A stretch of 15,617 nt of DNA from Thioalkalivibrio sp. (GTDB taxonomy: Bacteria > Pseudomonadota > Gammaproteobacteria > Ectothiorhodospirales > Ectothiorhodospiraceae): the NCBI GenBank assembly GCA_007119005.1, contig SKQM01000206.1, positions 1-15,617 on the forward strand. Direction: 5' to 3'. The translations under genes and the position numbers were made by a program. The notes beneath the pieces were generated by a model. It was not told the DNA's origin. It saw nothing but the letters and a program-made list of their open reading frames with translations, and ran no database searches. Shown here one piece after another: positions 1 to 6,498 of this stretch. The number at the start of each line of letters is the position of its first letter. Position 1 is the stretch's first letter.

Positions 1-1921
1 AGGTGCTCCGCTCGGTTCCCGCACTGAAGAGGTCCGCGGTGCGGTCCTGTTTCGCTACCGCCCGAACCTGCCCCAACCACTGCCAGCCGCGCGGCTGACG
101 CTGCTCCAGGCCGACGCTGAGCTCCGGCGGCGGCATCTGGTACAGCGGCTCGTCGAACGCCGGATCGCGATTGTCCCCTCGCAGCCAGGTGCCCCAGGCG
201 AAAGCGTTCATGTTGTTTCCGAGGTCGTGGTCCAGCGTGAACTCGGCCCCGCGGATGCGGGCTTCATCGAGATTTACCGTCCGCTTCGCCTTCCTCTCGG
301 GGGTGTTGATGATCACCTGGCCGCCAATGTAATCCCTGATCCTGCTTTCGTAGATGGCCAAGGTGTAAGTGGTCGCGCCGACCTGGCCGCGCGCCCCGAG
401 CTCGAAAGTGCGGTTGCGCTCGGGATCCAGCTGCGGATCGCTGAACCAGGTAAATCCGTCGCTGTAGGGATAGCTCAGAAAGCGCTCGAGCAGGCTGGCG
501 GATCGGTAACCTTCGGAAAGACTGACGTAGGGCCTGAAGGCTGGGTCCAGATCCCAATTTACACCGGCAAACCAGGACAGACTCCGGTCGGTTTTGTCGA
601 GTCCTTCAGTCACCCGCCCGACCCCGGGTACCAAATAGGCGTCGCCGGTACCTTTAACCTCATCGTAGCGCAACCCAAGGCTCACGATGACGTCATCGAG
701 ATAGATGTCGTTCTGGGCGAACACGCCGGTAGAGCGCAGGCTCCCATTCTCGATCAGGGGGATGCGACCCGTCGGATCCCAGTTGCTTCCGGGTGTGCCA
801 ATGAAAGATACCGGTGACGCCTCCAGCTTCCACGTGTCGGCGCCTAAGAGCATCACGTGTTGCGGATGAGGTGAGAATTCGAGCTGTACACGCCCGCCAT
901 CGGTATCGAAGTCGGTATCGGAGGCCCGATAGTCCTTCGCCAATTCGCGGTTCCAGTCGTAGTTGCCGCGTTCCAGCTGCTGGCGATAGATCGATGCGGA
1001 GAGCCGCGGCTGCCAGGCCCCGCCGAGCTCGCCAGTGTAGGAGAGTTCAAGCAGGTCCCGCTGCTTTTCAGGTGCATAGTGCGTGTTGAGACCGATCGGC
1101 TGTGGAAACTGCTCTGGCTGAGCATCTGGGTTCGGCGCAACGGAGTTGAAATTCCTCGACGCGAGGTACCACACATCCTCCCGCCGGTCCCGCTGCGCCA
1201 GGAACTGGACCTCGTGGCCTTCGGCGAGCAGCCTGCGATAGCGCAGGCTGAGCGAGGTCTGCTCTGTGCCGGAGTCGTCCAGGCGTTCGCCGTCGCCCAT
1301 TTTGTAATCGTCGGTGTCGAGCCGTGCGACGGCGAGGTCGAGCACGTTGCGCGGATCAGACAGCGAGATGCCGACTGCGGCCCGGATGCCGTCGTCCACC
1401 GAGGTGTAGCCGAGCCGCGACCAGCCATTGAGTTCCGGTTCGGCGGTGAAGTCGCCGCCACGGGTGATGATATTGATCACCCCGCCCATCGCTCCCGACC
1501 CGTAGAGCACCGAGCTCGGGCCGCGGATCACTTCGATGCGCTCGATCATGTCGATGTTGACGTAAGAGGCGAGCGAGCCACGGCCCGGTGGCTGCAGGGC
1601 GTTGATGCGAACCCCGTCGACCAGCACCAGCACCTGGTCGCGCTTCAGGCCGCGGATGATCGGGTCCTGACCGACCGAGCCGTCCACCGCAACCGCGAGA
1701 CCGGGCTGGCCGCGCAACAGGTCGCCCAGCGTTCGCGCCTGGCTGCGCTGGATCGAATCGACCTCAATCACGTTGACTGACCGCGGTGTCTCGGCGATGA
1801 GTGCCTCGTAACCCTTGGCCGTTACGGTGACCGGTTCAAGCAGCACGGCATCGTCGGCCTGCGCCAGTGCTGCAGCCACGGCAGCGGCGAGGCTGGCGAC
1901 GGAGGTGGCGGTTCTCTTCAT
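1..1921 (-). CDS. TonB-dependent outer-membrane receptor (3' end missing)
   Basis: One uninterrupted reading frame runs from an ATG at 1921 to the left edge (640 codons), so the last part of the barrel is outside the window. AGGGGA lies 6 bases before the ATG. Residues 1-22 form an Ala-rich signal peptide ending AQA. A TonB-box-like EPVTVTA follows at 29-35, then a plug domain with DPIIRGL (86-92), LVDGVRIN (100-107), ERIEVIRGPSSVLYG (127-141) and GGVINIITR (146-154). The rest shows alternating beta-barrel strands, including SLSEGYR and FELGARG. Family role: energised uptake of iron chelates, haem, cobalamin or similar across the outer membrane using TonB-ExbBD. The substrate cannot be read from the sequence; a haem- or siderophore-type receptor is a guess. 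It is transcribed divergently from the plus-strand genes, and no cobalamin riboswitch was recognised upstream. Confidence 0.93.
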   Translation of the reverse strand, partial: MKRTATSVASLAAAVAAALAQADDAVLLEPVTVTAKGYEALIAETPRSVNVIEVDSIQRSQARTLGDLLRGQPGLAVAVDGSVGQDPIIRGLKRDQVLVLVDGVRINALQPPGRGSLASYVNIDMIERIEVIRGPSSVLYGSGAMGGVINIITRGGDFTAEPELNGWSRLGYTSVDDGIRAAVGISLSDPRNVLDLAVARLDTDDYKMGDGERLDDSGTEQTSLSLRYRRLLAEGHEVQFLAQRDRREDVWYLASRNFNSVAPNPDAQPEQFPQPIGLNTHYAPEKQRDLLELSYTGELGGAWQPRLSASIYRQQLERGNYDWNRELAKDYRASDTDFDTDGGRVQLEFSPHPQHVMLLGADTWKLEASPVSFIGTPGSNWDPTGRIPLIENGSLRSTGVFAQNDIYLDDVIVSLGLRYDEVKGTGDAYLVPGVGRVTEGLDKTDRSLSWFAGVNWDLDPAFRPYVSLSEGYRSASLLERFLSYPYSDGFTWFSDPQLDPERNRTFELGARGQVGATTYTLAIYESRIRDYIGGQVIINTPERKAKRTVNLDEARIRGAEFTLDHDLGNNMNAFAWGTWLRGDNRDPAFDEPLYQMPPPELSVGLEQRQPRGWQWLGQVRAVAKQDRTADLFSAGTERST

Positions 1922-2037
1922 CGGAATCCCCTTTGTTTCGAATCATTTTTTGCTACGGACAGGCGCTCGATCGCCGGTCTTCGTGCGGAAAATCGACCGA
2001 AGCCGGGTGATTCCGGGCGCCTGATTGCCGTGCCAAC

Positions 2038-2057
2038 GGTGGGTCCAAGGTGGGTCC
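2038..2057. repeat. tandem 9-bp direct repeat, possible operator
   Basis: The sequence GGTGGGTCC occurs exactly at 2038-2046 and again at 2049-2057. The 11-bp period places both copies on about the same face of the helix. It lies between the receptor start (1921) and the AT-rich promoter-like element at 2098-2109, where a regulator of divergent promoters would sit. No binding protein is recognised from the motif. Confidence 0.45.
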
Positions 2058-2077
2058 GCAGGCTTGAAAGCCAGGCG

Positions 2078-2109
2078 TTCACCGCTGCAACGGCGGTTGA
2101 TAATATAAG
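2078..2109 (+). promoter_or_regulatory. candidate sigma70-type promoter for an RNA ending at 2235
   Basis: In very GC-rich surroundings, 2098-2109 reads TGATAATATAAG, offering overlapping -10-like hexamers: GATAAT at 2099-2104 and TAATAT at 2101-2106. TTCACC at 2078-2083 matches four of six -35 bases and is 17 bp from TAATAT. ACCGC (2081-2085) and GCGGT (2093-2097) form a small inverted repeat in the spacer. TGATAAT equals one Fur half-site heptamer, but the second half is not present. Transcription would start near 2110-2115. Confidence 0.4.
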
Positions 2110-2110
2110 A

Positions 2111-2235
2111 GGGTTGGGATTCTGACGAGGTGCCCCGCTGGGGCGTGGTCGTTTTGACGCAGCCCCGAAAAGCGCATAGATTCCGGCCATGACGATCCCT
2201 CAACAGAGCCCCGCCGGTCCTGCGGGGCTTTTGTT
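2111..2235 (+). ncRNA. candidate small RNA or attenuated leader, family not recognised
   Basis: The right end is a strong intrinsic terminator at 2207-2235, and no plus-strand gene precedes it, so some short plus-strand transcript must end here. GTTGGGATT (2113-2121) can pair with GATCCC plus AAC (2194-2204, two-base bulge), closing the domain. Inside it, GCCCC-GCT-GGGGC (2132-2144) is a perfect short hairpin. GCCCC occurs again at 2162-2166 and 2208-2212, allowing alternative pairings. It lacks the conserved signal-recognition RNA loop and is too short for 6S RNA. It could be a free sRNA or the terminated 5' leader of the exported-protein gene at 2368. The 5' end is approximate. Confidence 0.45.
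2207..2235 (+). terminator. Rho-independent terminator
   Basis: AGCCCCGC (2207-2214) and GCGGGGCT (2222-2229) form a perfect 8-bp stem around the 7-base loop CGGTCCT, followed by TTTGTT. The T-run lies only on the plus-strand 3' side, so it stops rightward transcription. No coding gene lies upstream on this strand within the window. Confidence 0.8.
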
Positions 2236-2367
2236 CGATCAGTCCTCCTTGTCCCTGCGGTGCCTCCGCATCCGCAGCATGGCCGTCCTTTCGGCAAGAC
2301 CCACGAGCCGGCGGCCGGCAGGTGTCGTCAACTCGCCAAAACGCTTTCGCTAAACGGGGAAACTGTC

Positions 2368-3270
2368 ATGCCCATGTCTGTATTCGTCCGCGCCCTGGTC
2401 GGGTTCACGCTCTTCGCGCTGGCCGTTACCGCGCAGGCGGAGTTGCTCAAGCCCATGGTCCTCGCCTACACCAAGGTCGGGGGCGATGTCGCCGTGGAGG
2501 CTCGAACGGTCAGTGAACGTCTGACCGGGGCGGGATTCCAGGCCCTTGGCGAGTACGAGCTCGACAAGGACGTAAAGGTGCTGGTGTTTACGTCCCGGGA
2601 GTTGCTGGAAGCGGCGGCGACTTCGGAGCGGAGCGCTTATATCGCGCCCCTGCGCGTGGCGGTCACCCGTGTGAACCGTGAGCTCCAGGTCAGCTACAAC
2701 AACCTCGAGTACTTCCGCCACGCGTACCAGATCGAGCGGCCGCTGAGCGGGGTGATGTCCCGGGTCGCTGCGGCGATCGGCGCGCAGGAGACCTTCGGCG
2801 CCCAGGGGCTGAGCCCCGCGGAGTTGGCCCGTTACCGCTACGCATTTGGCATGGAGCGCTTCGGCGATCCCTATGAGCTGGCAGCCTATCCGACCCGAGA
2901 GCGGGCGCTGGCTGCACTCGATGCCAACCTGCGCGCCGGCAAGGGCGGTGTCCGCGAGGTCTACCGGATCGATATTCCCGGGCGTGACGCAACCCTGATC
3001 GGGGTGGCGATTCGGGAGGACGCCGGTGCGGATCGCAGCGCCTCCGACGTCTTCAAGATGACGACCGTCGATGTGGGGGATCGCAGGCACAGCGTGTATC
3101 TTCCGTACGAGATCCTGGTCGACGGCGGCCGTGTGGAGGCCCTGCACATGCGGTTTCGCATGGCGCTGCACTTTCCGGATCTGAGCATGATGGGCGAAAA
3201 TAGCTTCATGCAGCTGCGGCGCTCGCCTCCGGCCGTCGAGAAGGCCCTCGCCGAGGTCGCCGGCGGCTGA
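2368..3270 (+). CDS. exported protein of unknown function (300 aa)
   Basis: The ATG at 2368 is chosen because it begins a clean signal peptide: MPMSVFVRALVG, then a hydrophobic stretch and AQA at about 21-23; GGGGA lies 8-12 bases upstream. The longer frame from 2260 has no leader-like start. The mature protein, about 277 residues, mixes short beta strands and helices and includes a segment around residues 65-120 that resembles DUF302-like domains (a dimly recognised similarity, not proven). No catalytic motif, Cys pair or lipobox is visible, so a soluble periplasmic protein is likely. The orphan terminator at 2235 lies 132 bp upstream and could control it. Codon use matches the neighbours. 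Confidence 0.8.
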   Translation: MPMSVFVRALVGFTLFALAVTAQAELLKPMVLAYTKVGGDVAVEARTVSERLTGAGFQALGEYELDKDVKVLVFTSRELLEAAATSERSAYIAPLRVAVTRVNRELQVSYNNLEYFRHAYQIERPLSGVMSRVAAAIGAQETFGAQGLSPAELARYRYAFGMERFGDPYELAAYPTRERALAALDANLRAGKGGVREVYRIDIPGRDATLIGVAIREDAGADRSASDVFKMTTVDVGDRRHSVYLPYEILVDGGRVEALHMRFRMALHFPDLSMMGENSFMQLRRSPPAVEKALAEVAGG

Positions 3271-3356
3271 TTGGGCACACCGGACTCTCCCGCGACGGCG
3301 CTCGCCGCGTTGGGCCGCCGGTGCGGCATCCGGTACTCCGCCAACGAGGTGATGAA

Positions 3357-3686
3357 ATGAGTGAACTCGCATCCCGGCTGGAATCGATTCGTGACCGGCT
3401 GGTCGAGCTGGAGGCGGGGCTGGATGGATCGCAGCAGACCGACGCGGCGGAACGGCTGCGATCGCTGGTCGCAGAGCTGCAAGATGTGATCGGGGATCTT
3501 GCCGCGGCCCCGTCTCCCGCGAAGAAGGCCAGGCGCAAGCTGCCCGATGTCGAGAAGTGTCCACGCTGCACCATTCGCAGCCTGCACATGATCCCGGATG
3601 AAGTCCGCGTAGCGGCGAATGGAACCGAAGAGGTGCTCTGGCGCTGCTCGAGCTGCGGTCACGAGGTCTGGCGCGAGGACAGCTGA
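3357..3686 (+). CDS. small coiled-coil/zinc-ribbon protein (109 aa)
   Basis: The start is the ATG at 3357 (MSELASRLESIRD), preceded by GAGGTG at 3346-3351; an upstream in-frame start at 3321 lacks a ribosome site. Residues 1-45 form an amphipathic, heptad-rich helix likely to be a coiled coil. A basic linker (KKARRK) follows, then a C-terminal zinc ribbon with CPRC and CSSC, about 29 residues between the pairs, ending HEVWRED. Such small ribbons bind zinc and usually nucleic acid or protein partners; the specific role is unknown. It sits 86 bp after the exported-protein gene, on the same strand. Confidence 0.8.
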   Translation: MSELASRLESIRDRLVELEAGLDGSQQTDAAERLRSLVAELQDVIGDLAAAPSPAKKARRKLPDVEKCPRCTIRSLHMIPDEVRVAANGTEEVLWRCSSCGHEVWREDS

Positions 3687-3840
3687 GGCGCGTTACTCGG
3701 CATCGTTTCGGGACCGGTGGCGGGTCTCCGGGGGCGGGCCCGCCGTCAGGGTGCGACTACCCCCGTTTCCCGAGGCCATTTCCCGGCGCCTCCTCCGCTT
3801 TTGTATCCTCCGTGCACAAATTCCGATGCCAGAGGCGATC

Positions 3841-4272
3841 ATGACATCCGCGAAGATCACGAACATTGGCGAGATCCGCAACGAACTGAACAAATACCGC
3901 AAGGGCAGGAAGTTCGACATTCACCAGTTCAACCAGATCGCCCGGCTGGCCTGGCTGGGGCGGCTGGTGATGCAGCCCCTCGACCCGCAGGACGCGGAGT
4001 GCAAGTCCTTCCTGATTTTCGTGCAGGAACCCGATGATCTTGCCGCGCACTTTTTGGACACGGACCAGGAGCTGATGGGCGCAATGCACATCGTGGACGG
4101 CGAGCAGGCGGAAGCGCTGATACAGGTGCTGCGCAGCGGCGTGGAAGAGCGGGCCAAGCTGTACGAGGACCTTTCCCGCAGCGACTTCTACTTCCGGTAT
4201 TTCTACCGGCCCAAGGAAGAAAAGGTTCCCGAGGGCGCGGTAGCGGCCCCGCCGGGCCGGAACGGGGACTGA
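3841..4272 (+). CDS. conserved small protein of unknown function, coupled to the lipoate ligase gene
   Basis: The ATG at 3841 is preceded by AGAGGCG, better than the in-frame ATG at 3826. The 143-residue product is soluble, with no signal peptide or membrane segment. It begins with a Lys/Arg-rich helix (ELNKYRKGRKFD), has a hydrophobic centre and an acidic middle (DPQDAE, EPDD, DTDQE), then an aromatic patch, FYFRYFYRP, near residue 120. The last 20 residues are Pro/Gly/Ala-rich and probably disordered. I do not recognise the family. Its stop is only 4 bp before the TTG start of the lipoate ligase family gene, which implies one operon and perhaps a shared function, such as partner or regulator; that link is inference. 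Confidence 0.8.
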   Translation: MTSAKITNIGEIRNELNKYRKGRKFDIHQFNQIARLAWLGRLVMQPLDPQDAECKSFLIFVQEPDDLAAHFLDTDQELMGAMHIVDGEQAEALIQVLRSGVEERAKLYEDLSRSDFYFRYFYRPKEEKVPEGAVAAPPGRNGD

Positions 4273-4276
4273 ATCC

Positions 4277-5317
4277 TTGCCGATCTCCGAGCCGCCCGTG
4301 TGGCAGGACGCGGGCCGTGTATCCGCGCGCGAAATGCACGCTCTGTACACGGGCATGACGGCCTGCACCGGCGAGAATGACCCGATCCGTGTGTTGTGGC
4401 TGCACAGCGGCGAGGCACACGTGTCGGTTGGCGCGAGCCAGAATCCGGCCGCCGACCTGGATCTGGACGGCTGCCGGGCGCAGGGCATCGATGTACTGCG
4501 CCGTCCGCTGGGAGGCGGCGCGGTCTGGATCGACGCTGACCAGCCCTGCTTTTTCCTGGTGGTGCCGCGCCACGCCCTGGCGCGCGGGCACCGGCACCTG
4601 TTCTCCCTCGGCATGGGTCTGGTGGTGGCGGTGCTGCGGCAACTGGGATTCGAGGATGTCGAGACGCGCAGCCAGGACATCTGGATCAATGGTCGCAAGA
4701 TCATGGGGACCGGCGCCTCGACCCTGGAGAAGGGCTGCGTGTTCGGCGCGAGCTTCCTGCGCCGTTTTCCCGCCGAGCGCTTTCTCGCCTGCATCTTTTC
4801 CCCCAGCGAAGGCTATCGCGAGTGGGTGCTTCAGGCGCTGGAAGAGGGCGTCACCGACTGCGAGCGGGAACTCGTCGAGATCCCCGACAACGGTGCGTTT
4901 CGGGACGCGCTGTTCGAGGCCCTGCGGCAGCGTTTCGGCGCAGAGCCCCGGGTGCAGCCGCTGGAGCCCGCGCAGCGGGCGGCCTGGATCGAACGCGGAC
5001 GCGAGGAACTCGAGGATCTCGAGCAGGGGCAGACCCGCGCCGCGGTGCCCTCCGGCATCCGGATCAACCGCGAGAACCATGTGTTCGAAACCAACTCGCG
5101 TTGTGGGCGGCTGCGCCTGCACCTGTCGGGCAAGGAGATCCGGCGGATCTGGTGCGAGGAGCCGAAGATCAACACCGTGCTGCAGGAGCGCGCGCTCGGA
5201 CTCGTGCCGGAACGCCTGGTCCTGCGCTCGAACCTGAGCCGGGGTCTGGACGCGTCCCTCGCAGACGAGATCAGCTGCCGGGTGGATGCCCTGTACCGTG
5301 GAATCCGTTCCCCATAG
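4277..5317 (+). CDS. lplA: lipoate-protein ligase A family protein
   Basis: The product is about 346 residues, near the 338 of E. coli LplA. The N-terminal pattern WQDAGRVSAREMHAL matches the family start, and R75-R76-x-x-G-G-G-A-V (75-83) is the adenylate/lipoate-binding loop. NGRKIMGTGAS carries the expected catalytic Lys141, and a small C-terminal accessory domain follows (about 255-346). The family activates lipoate with ATP and attaches it to a Lys of a carrier domain in the cytoplasm. The start is uncertain: TTG at 4277, with GGGGA at 4264-4268, or GTG at 4298. The first internal ATG would cut into the conserved N-terminus, so it is rejected. Some lithotrophs use LplA-like enzymes for lipoate-binding proteins of the sulfur-oxidising Hdr-like system, but no such genes are visible here. 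Confidence 0.85.
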   Translation: MPISEPPVWQDAGRVSAREMHALYTGMTACTGENDPIRVLWLHSGEAHVSVGASQNPAADLDLDGCRAQGIDVLRRPLGGGAVWIDADQPCFFLVVPRHALARGHRHLFSLGMGLVVAVLRQLGFEDVETRSQDIWINGRKIMGTGASTLEKGCVFGASFLRRFPAERFLACIFSPSEGYREWVLQALEEGVTDCERELVEIPDNGAFRDALFEALRQRFGAEPRVQPLEPAQRAAWIERGREELEDLEQGQTRAAVPSGIRINRENHVFETNSRCGRLRLHLSGKEIRRIWCEEPKINTVLQERALGLVPERLVLRSNLSRGLDASLADEISCRVDALYRGIRSP

Positions 5318-5346
5318 TGCAATGCTGAACAAGTCGATTCGGTTTG

Positions 5347-5413
5347 TGGTTCGGCAGCCTCACCACGAACGGAATCATCCGTTTGCCGTTCGTCCTGAGC
5401 CTGTCTAAGGACC
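5347..5413. repeat. REP-like imperfect palindrome of the GTTCG type
   Basis: The left arm, 5347-5372, and the right arm, 5386-5413, are imperfect reverse complements. The innermost ACGAACGG (5365-5372) and CCGTTCGT (5386-5393) pair perfectly around 13 bases. The motif CGTTCGTCCTGAGC followed by CTGTC is a widespread intergenic repeat of proteobacteria. It sits between the lipoate ligase family gene and the receiver-like gene and could fold in RNA as a stabilising or terminating hairpin. Confidence 0.7.
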
Positions 5414-5447
5414 TTGCTCAGCGCTTTCCTGTACCGGGAGACATCCG

Positions 5448-5831
5448 ATGACCGAACCGACGATATCGCGGCGGCTGGAACGTCGCATCATCCTGATGAC
5501 GCGGGACGAGGAGATGATCCGGCAGCTGCAGTCCTGTCTGGAGCCACCCTGGGAGATGACGGTCGTCACCGACCTCGAGGACCTGGGAGCCTGGAACGAG
5601 GTGCTGCTGTACCGGTTCCTGCTGCTGGACCTCGACGAGGTGGACGTGTTCGACCCGCTCGACGTGATCCGGATCCTGCGCATGGAGTATCAGATCAACC
5701 TGCCGGTGTTCTGCTTCGGCGGTGATGCCGACATCCAGGACGAGATGCGCCTGTCACGTGCCGACAGGTTCTTCAGCCGCGAGGAGATGATTCAGCGGCT
5801 CCCGGAGTTCATGCGCCAGTACGACTGGTAG
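5448..5831 (+). CDS. small degenerate receiver-like domain protein (127 aa)
   Basis: The ATG at 5448 follows GGGAGA with good spacing. The order of strands and helices resembles a CheY-like receiver: IILMTRDEEM (14-23) gives the first strand and acidic pair, FLLLDLDEVD (57-66) carries Asp61/Asp63 where the phospho-acceptor would be, and LPVFCFGGD (85-93) is the fourth strand. The conserved Lys after the fifth strand is missing: the region reads ADRFFSREEM. There is no output domain and no kinase gene nearby, so it may be a stand-alone pseudo-receiver acting by protein contact. REP-type elements lie on both sides. The receiver assignment is inferred from pattern only. Confidence 0.75.
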   Translation: MTEPTISRRLERRIILMTRDEEMIRQLQSCLEPPWEMTVVTDLEDLGAWNEVLLYRFLLLDLDEVDVFDPLDVIRILRMEYQINLPVFCFGGDADIQDEMRLSRADRFFSREEMIQRLPEFMRQYDW

Positions 5832-5839
5832 ACGGCAGG

Positions 5840-5907
5840 GTCGCCGAGAGGGCTCGCCTCCCAGAGGGGGGTTGGCCCTGGCGTGGGAGGCCAGCCCCCT
5901 GGCCGAT
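5840..5907. repeat. intergenic inverted repeat, copy 1
   Basis: Left arm 5840-5863 (GTCGCCGAGAGGG then CTCGCCTCCCA) and right arm 5884-5907 (TGGGAGGCCAGCC then CCCTGGCCGAT) are imperfect reverse complements around about 20 bases. The left arm is identical, base for base over 24 positions, to the left arm of the second copy at 5931-5954. It begins 8 bp after the receiver-like gene stops. Confidence 0.75.
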
Positions 5908-5930
5908 TGGGTATTCCCCGGCGCGTGCTG

Positions 5931-6001
5931 GTCGCCGAGAGGGCTCGCCTCCCACAAGGGCAACCAGCGCCCTCTTGTGGGAGGCCAGCCCTCTGGCCGA
6001 T
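5931..6001. repeat. intergenic inverted repeat, copy 2
   Basis: Left arm 5931-5954 repeats that of copy 1 exactly. The right arm, 5978-6001, differs from copy 1 at one position (CCCT to CTCT). The stem extends inward through CCCACAAG and CTTGTGGG. The two copies make a tandem pair filling the space between convergent genes, typical of clustered REP elements. They may act as a bidirectional transcription block, but there is no clean T-tract. Confidence 0.75.
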
Positions 6002-6031
6002 GGGGTTTGACCGCGTGGTGGGACAGACTGG

Positions 6032-6349
6032 TCAGCCGATGGGCGCGTGCTCCAGCACGTCGATCCGCACCGTTTCCCGGAACTGGCTGGCGCCACCGTC
6101 GATGGTCAGCACCCCGATCCGGGTGCCGGCGGTGTCATAGCTGAACTTGCAGTCGAAGTGTCCCGGCAGCGGGATCGTGCTCTCGCAGAGCACCTCGTCG
6201 CCCACGGTGAAACGCGCCTTGGCTTCGCCCGAGCCTCCCAGCATGGCCTGAAGCCGGAATTCCTCATTGACGGGCCGACGATAGAAGGCGGGATCGCGGT
6301 TCGCGTTGTACTGCAGGTTGTTCAGCTTGATCAGTTTCACGAGTTTCAT
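6032..6349 (-). CDS. small protein of unknown function, divergent from cbbQ (105 aa)
   Basis: It reads leftward from the ATG at 6349, preceded by GGGGAG with 5-bp spacing, to a TGA at 6032. The product starts MKLVKLIKLNN and then shows alternating hydrophobic/polar segments (FRLQAML, KARFTV, FDCKFSYD, RIGVLTIDG, VRIDVLE) that suggest an all-beta, perhaps immunoglobulin-like fold. There is no signal peptide, and two Cys (in EVLCES and FDCKF) are present without a metal motif. I do not recognise the family. Its start faces the cbbQ start across 149 bp, so the two may share regulation; any role in carbon fixation is inference from position. Convergence with the receiver-like gene is separated by the two repeats. 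Confidence 0.8.
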   Translation of the reverse strand: MKLVKLIKLNNLQYNANRDPAFYRRPVNEEFRLQAMLGGSGEAKARFTVGDEVLCESTIPLPGHFDCKFSYDTAGTRIGVLTIDGGASQFRETVRIDVLEHAPIG

Positions 6350-6498
6350 TCCGGCTCCCCAAGCGCACTCATTCCGAGTGAAATGGTCAACATTAGTAAA
6401 CCGTGAAATGATACAGCAATCGTGCTGTCACCCAAGATCGACGTGCCGCGAGTGTGGGCACCGGTGACCGGTCCACCCGCCGAATCCACGGAGTCTTC
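6350..6498. promoter_or_regulatory. divergent promoter region with a small palindrome
   Basis: This spacer between the minus-strand small gene and cbbQ has an AT-rich core (about 6381-6420). ACAGCA (6413-6418) and TGCTGT (6423-6428) form a perfect inverted repeat around ATCG, a possible operator half-way between the two starts. No convincing -35/-10 pair was found. CbbR sites follow a loose T-N11-A pattern, which is too weak to assign here. Confidence 0.35.

Larger units (their letters stand above)
1922..2367. other. 446-bp gene-free divergent regulatory region
   Basis: This stretch separates the minus-strand receptor from the plus-strand exported protein. It has no convincing coding frame: the short open frames in it lack ribosome sites and protein-like composition. 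It holds the receptor's leader, two tandem copies of a 9-bp sequence (2038-2057), an AT-rich promoter-like segment (2098-2109), a structured region (2113-2204) and a plus-strand intrinsic terminator (2207-2235). The remaining 130 bp before the next gene contain a small inverted repeat, CTGCGG (2255-2260) with CCGCAG (2272-2277), which has no T-tract. Confidence 0.7.

Noticed and set aside
1..1921. Frameshifted or broken receptor, suggested by several short open frames on both strands here
   Set aside because: Reading the minus strand from 1921 gives one continuous frame of 640 codons to the edge; it is merely cut by the window.
2028..2035. Minus-strand TGGCACGG resembling a sigma54 -24 element
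   Set aside because: The -12 TTGC element is missing at the required spacing.
2098..2112. Fur box at TGATAAT
   Set aside because: Only one heptamer half-site matches; the second half (TAAGAGG) does not. It is kept only as a remark in the promoter entry.
2122..2170. Hammerhead-ribozyme-like core: CTGACGA at 2122-2128 and CGAAA at 2166-2170
   Set aside because: The sequence between them does not form a proper stem II, and no cleavage site with the needed U-H and flanking stem I/III pairing was found.
1922..2235. Cobalamin riboswitch in the minus-strand leader of the receptor
   Set aside because: No B12 box and no other conserved core segments could be aligned; the GCCCGGAATCACCCGG stretch is only a short direct repeat.
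2350..3564. 404-residue minus-strand open frame opposite the exported-protein gene
   Set aside because: No ribosome site or recognisable motif; it spans two plus-strand genes with good starts and a signal peptide.
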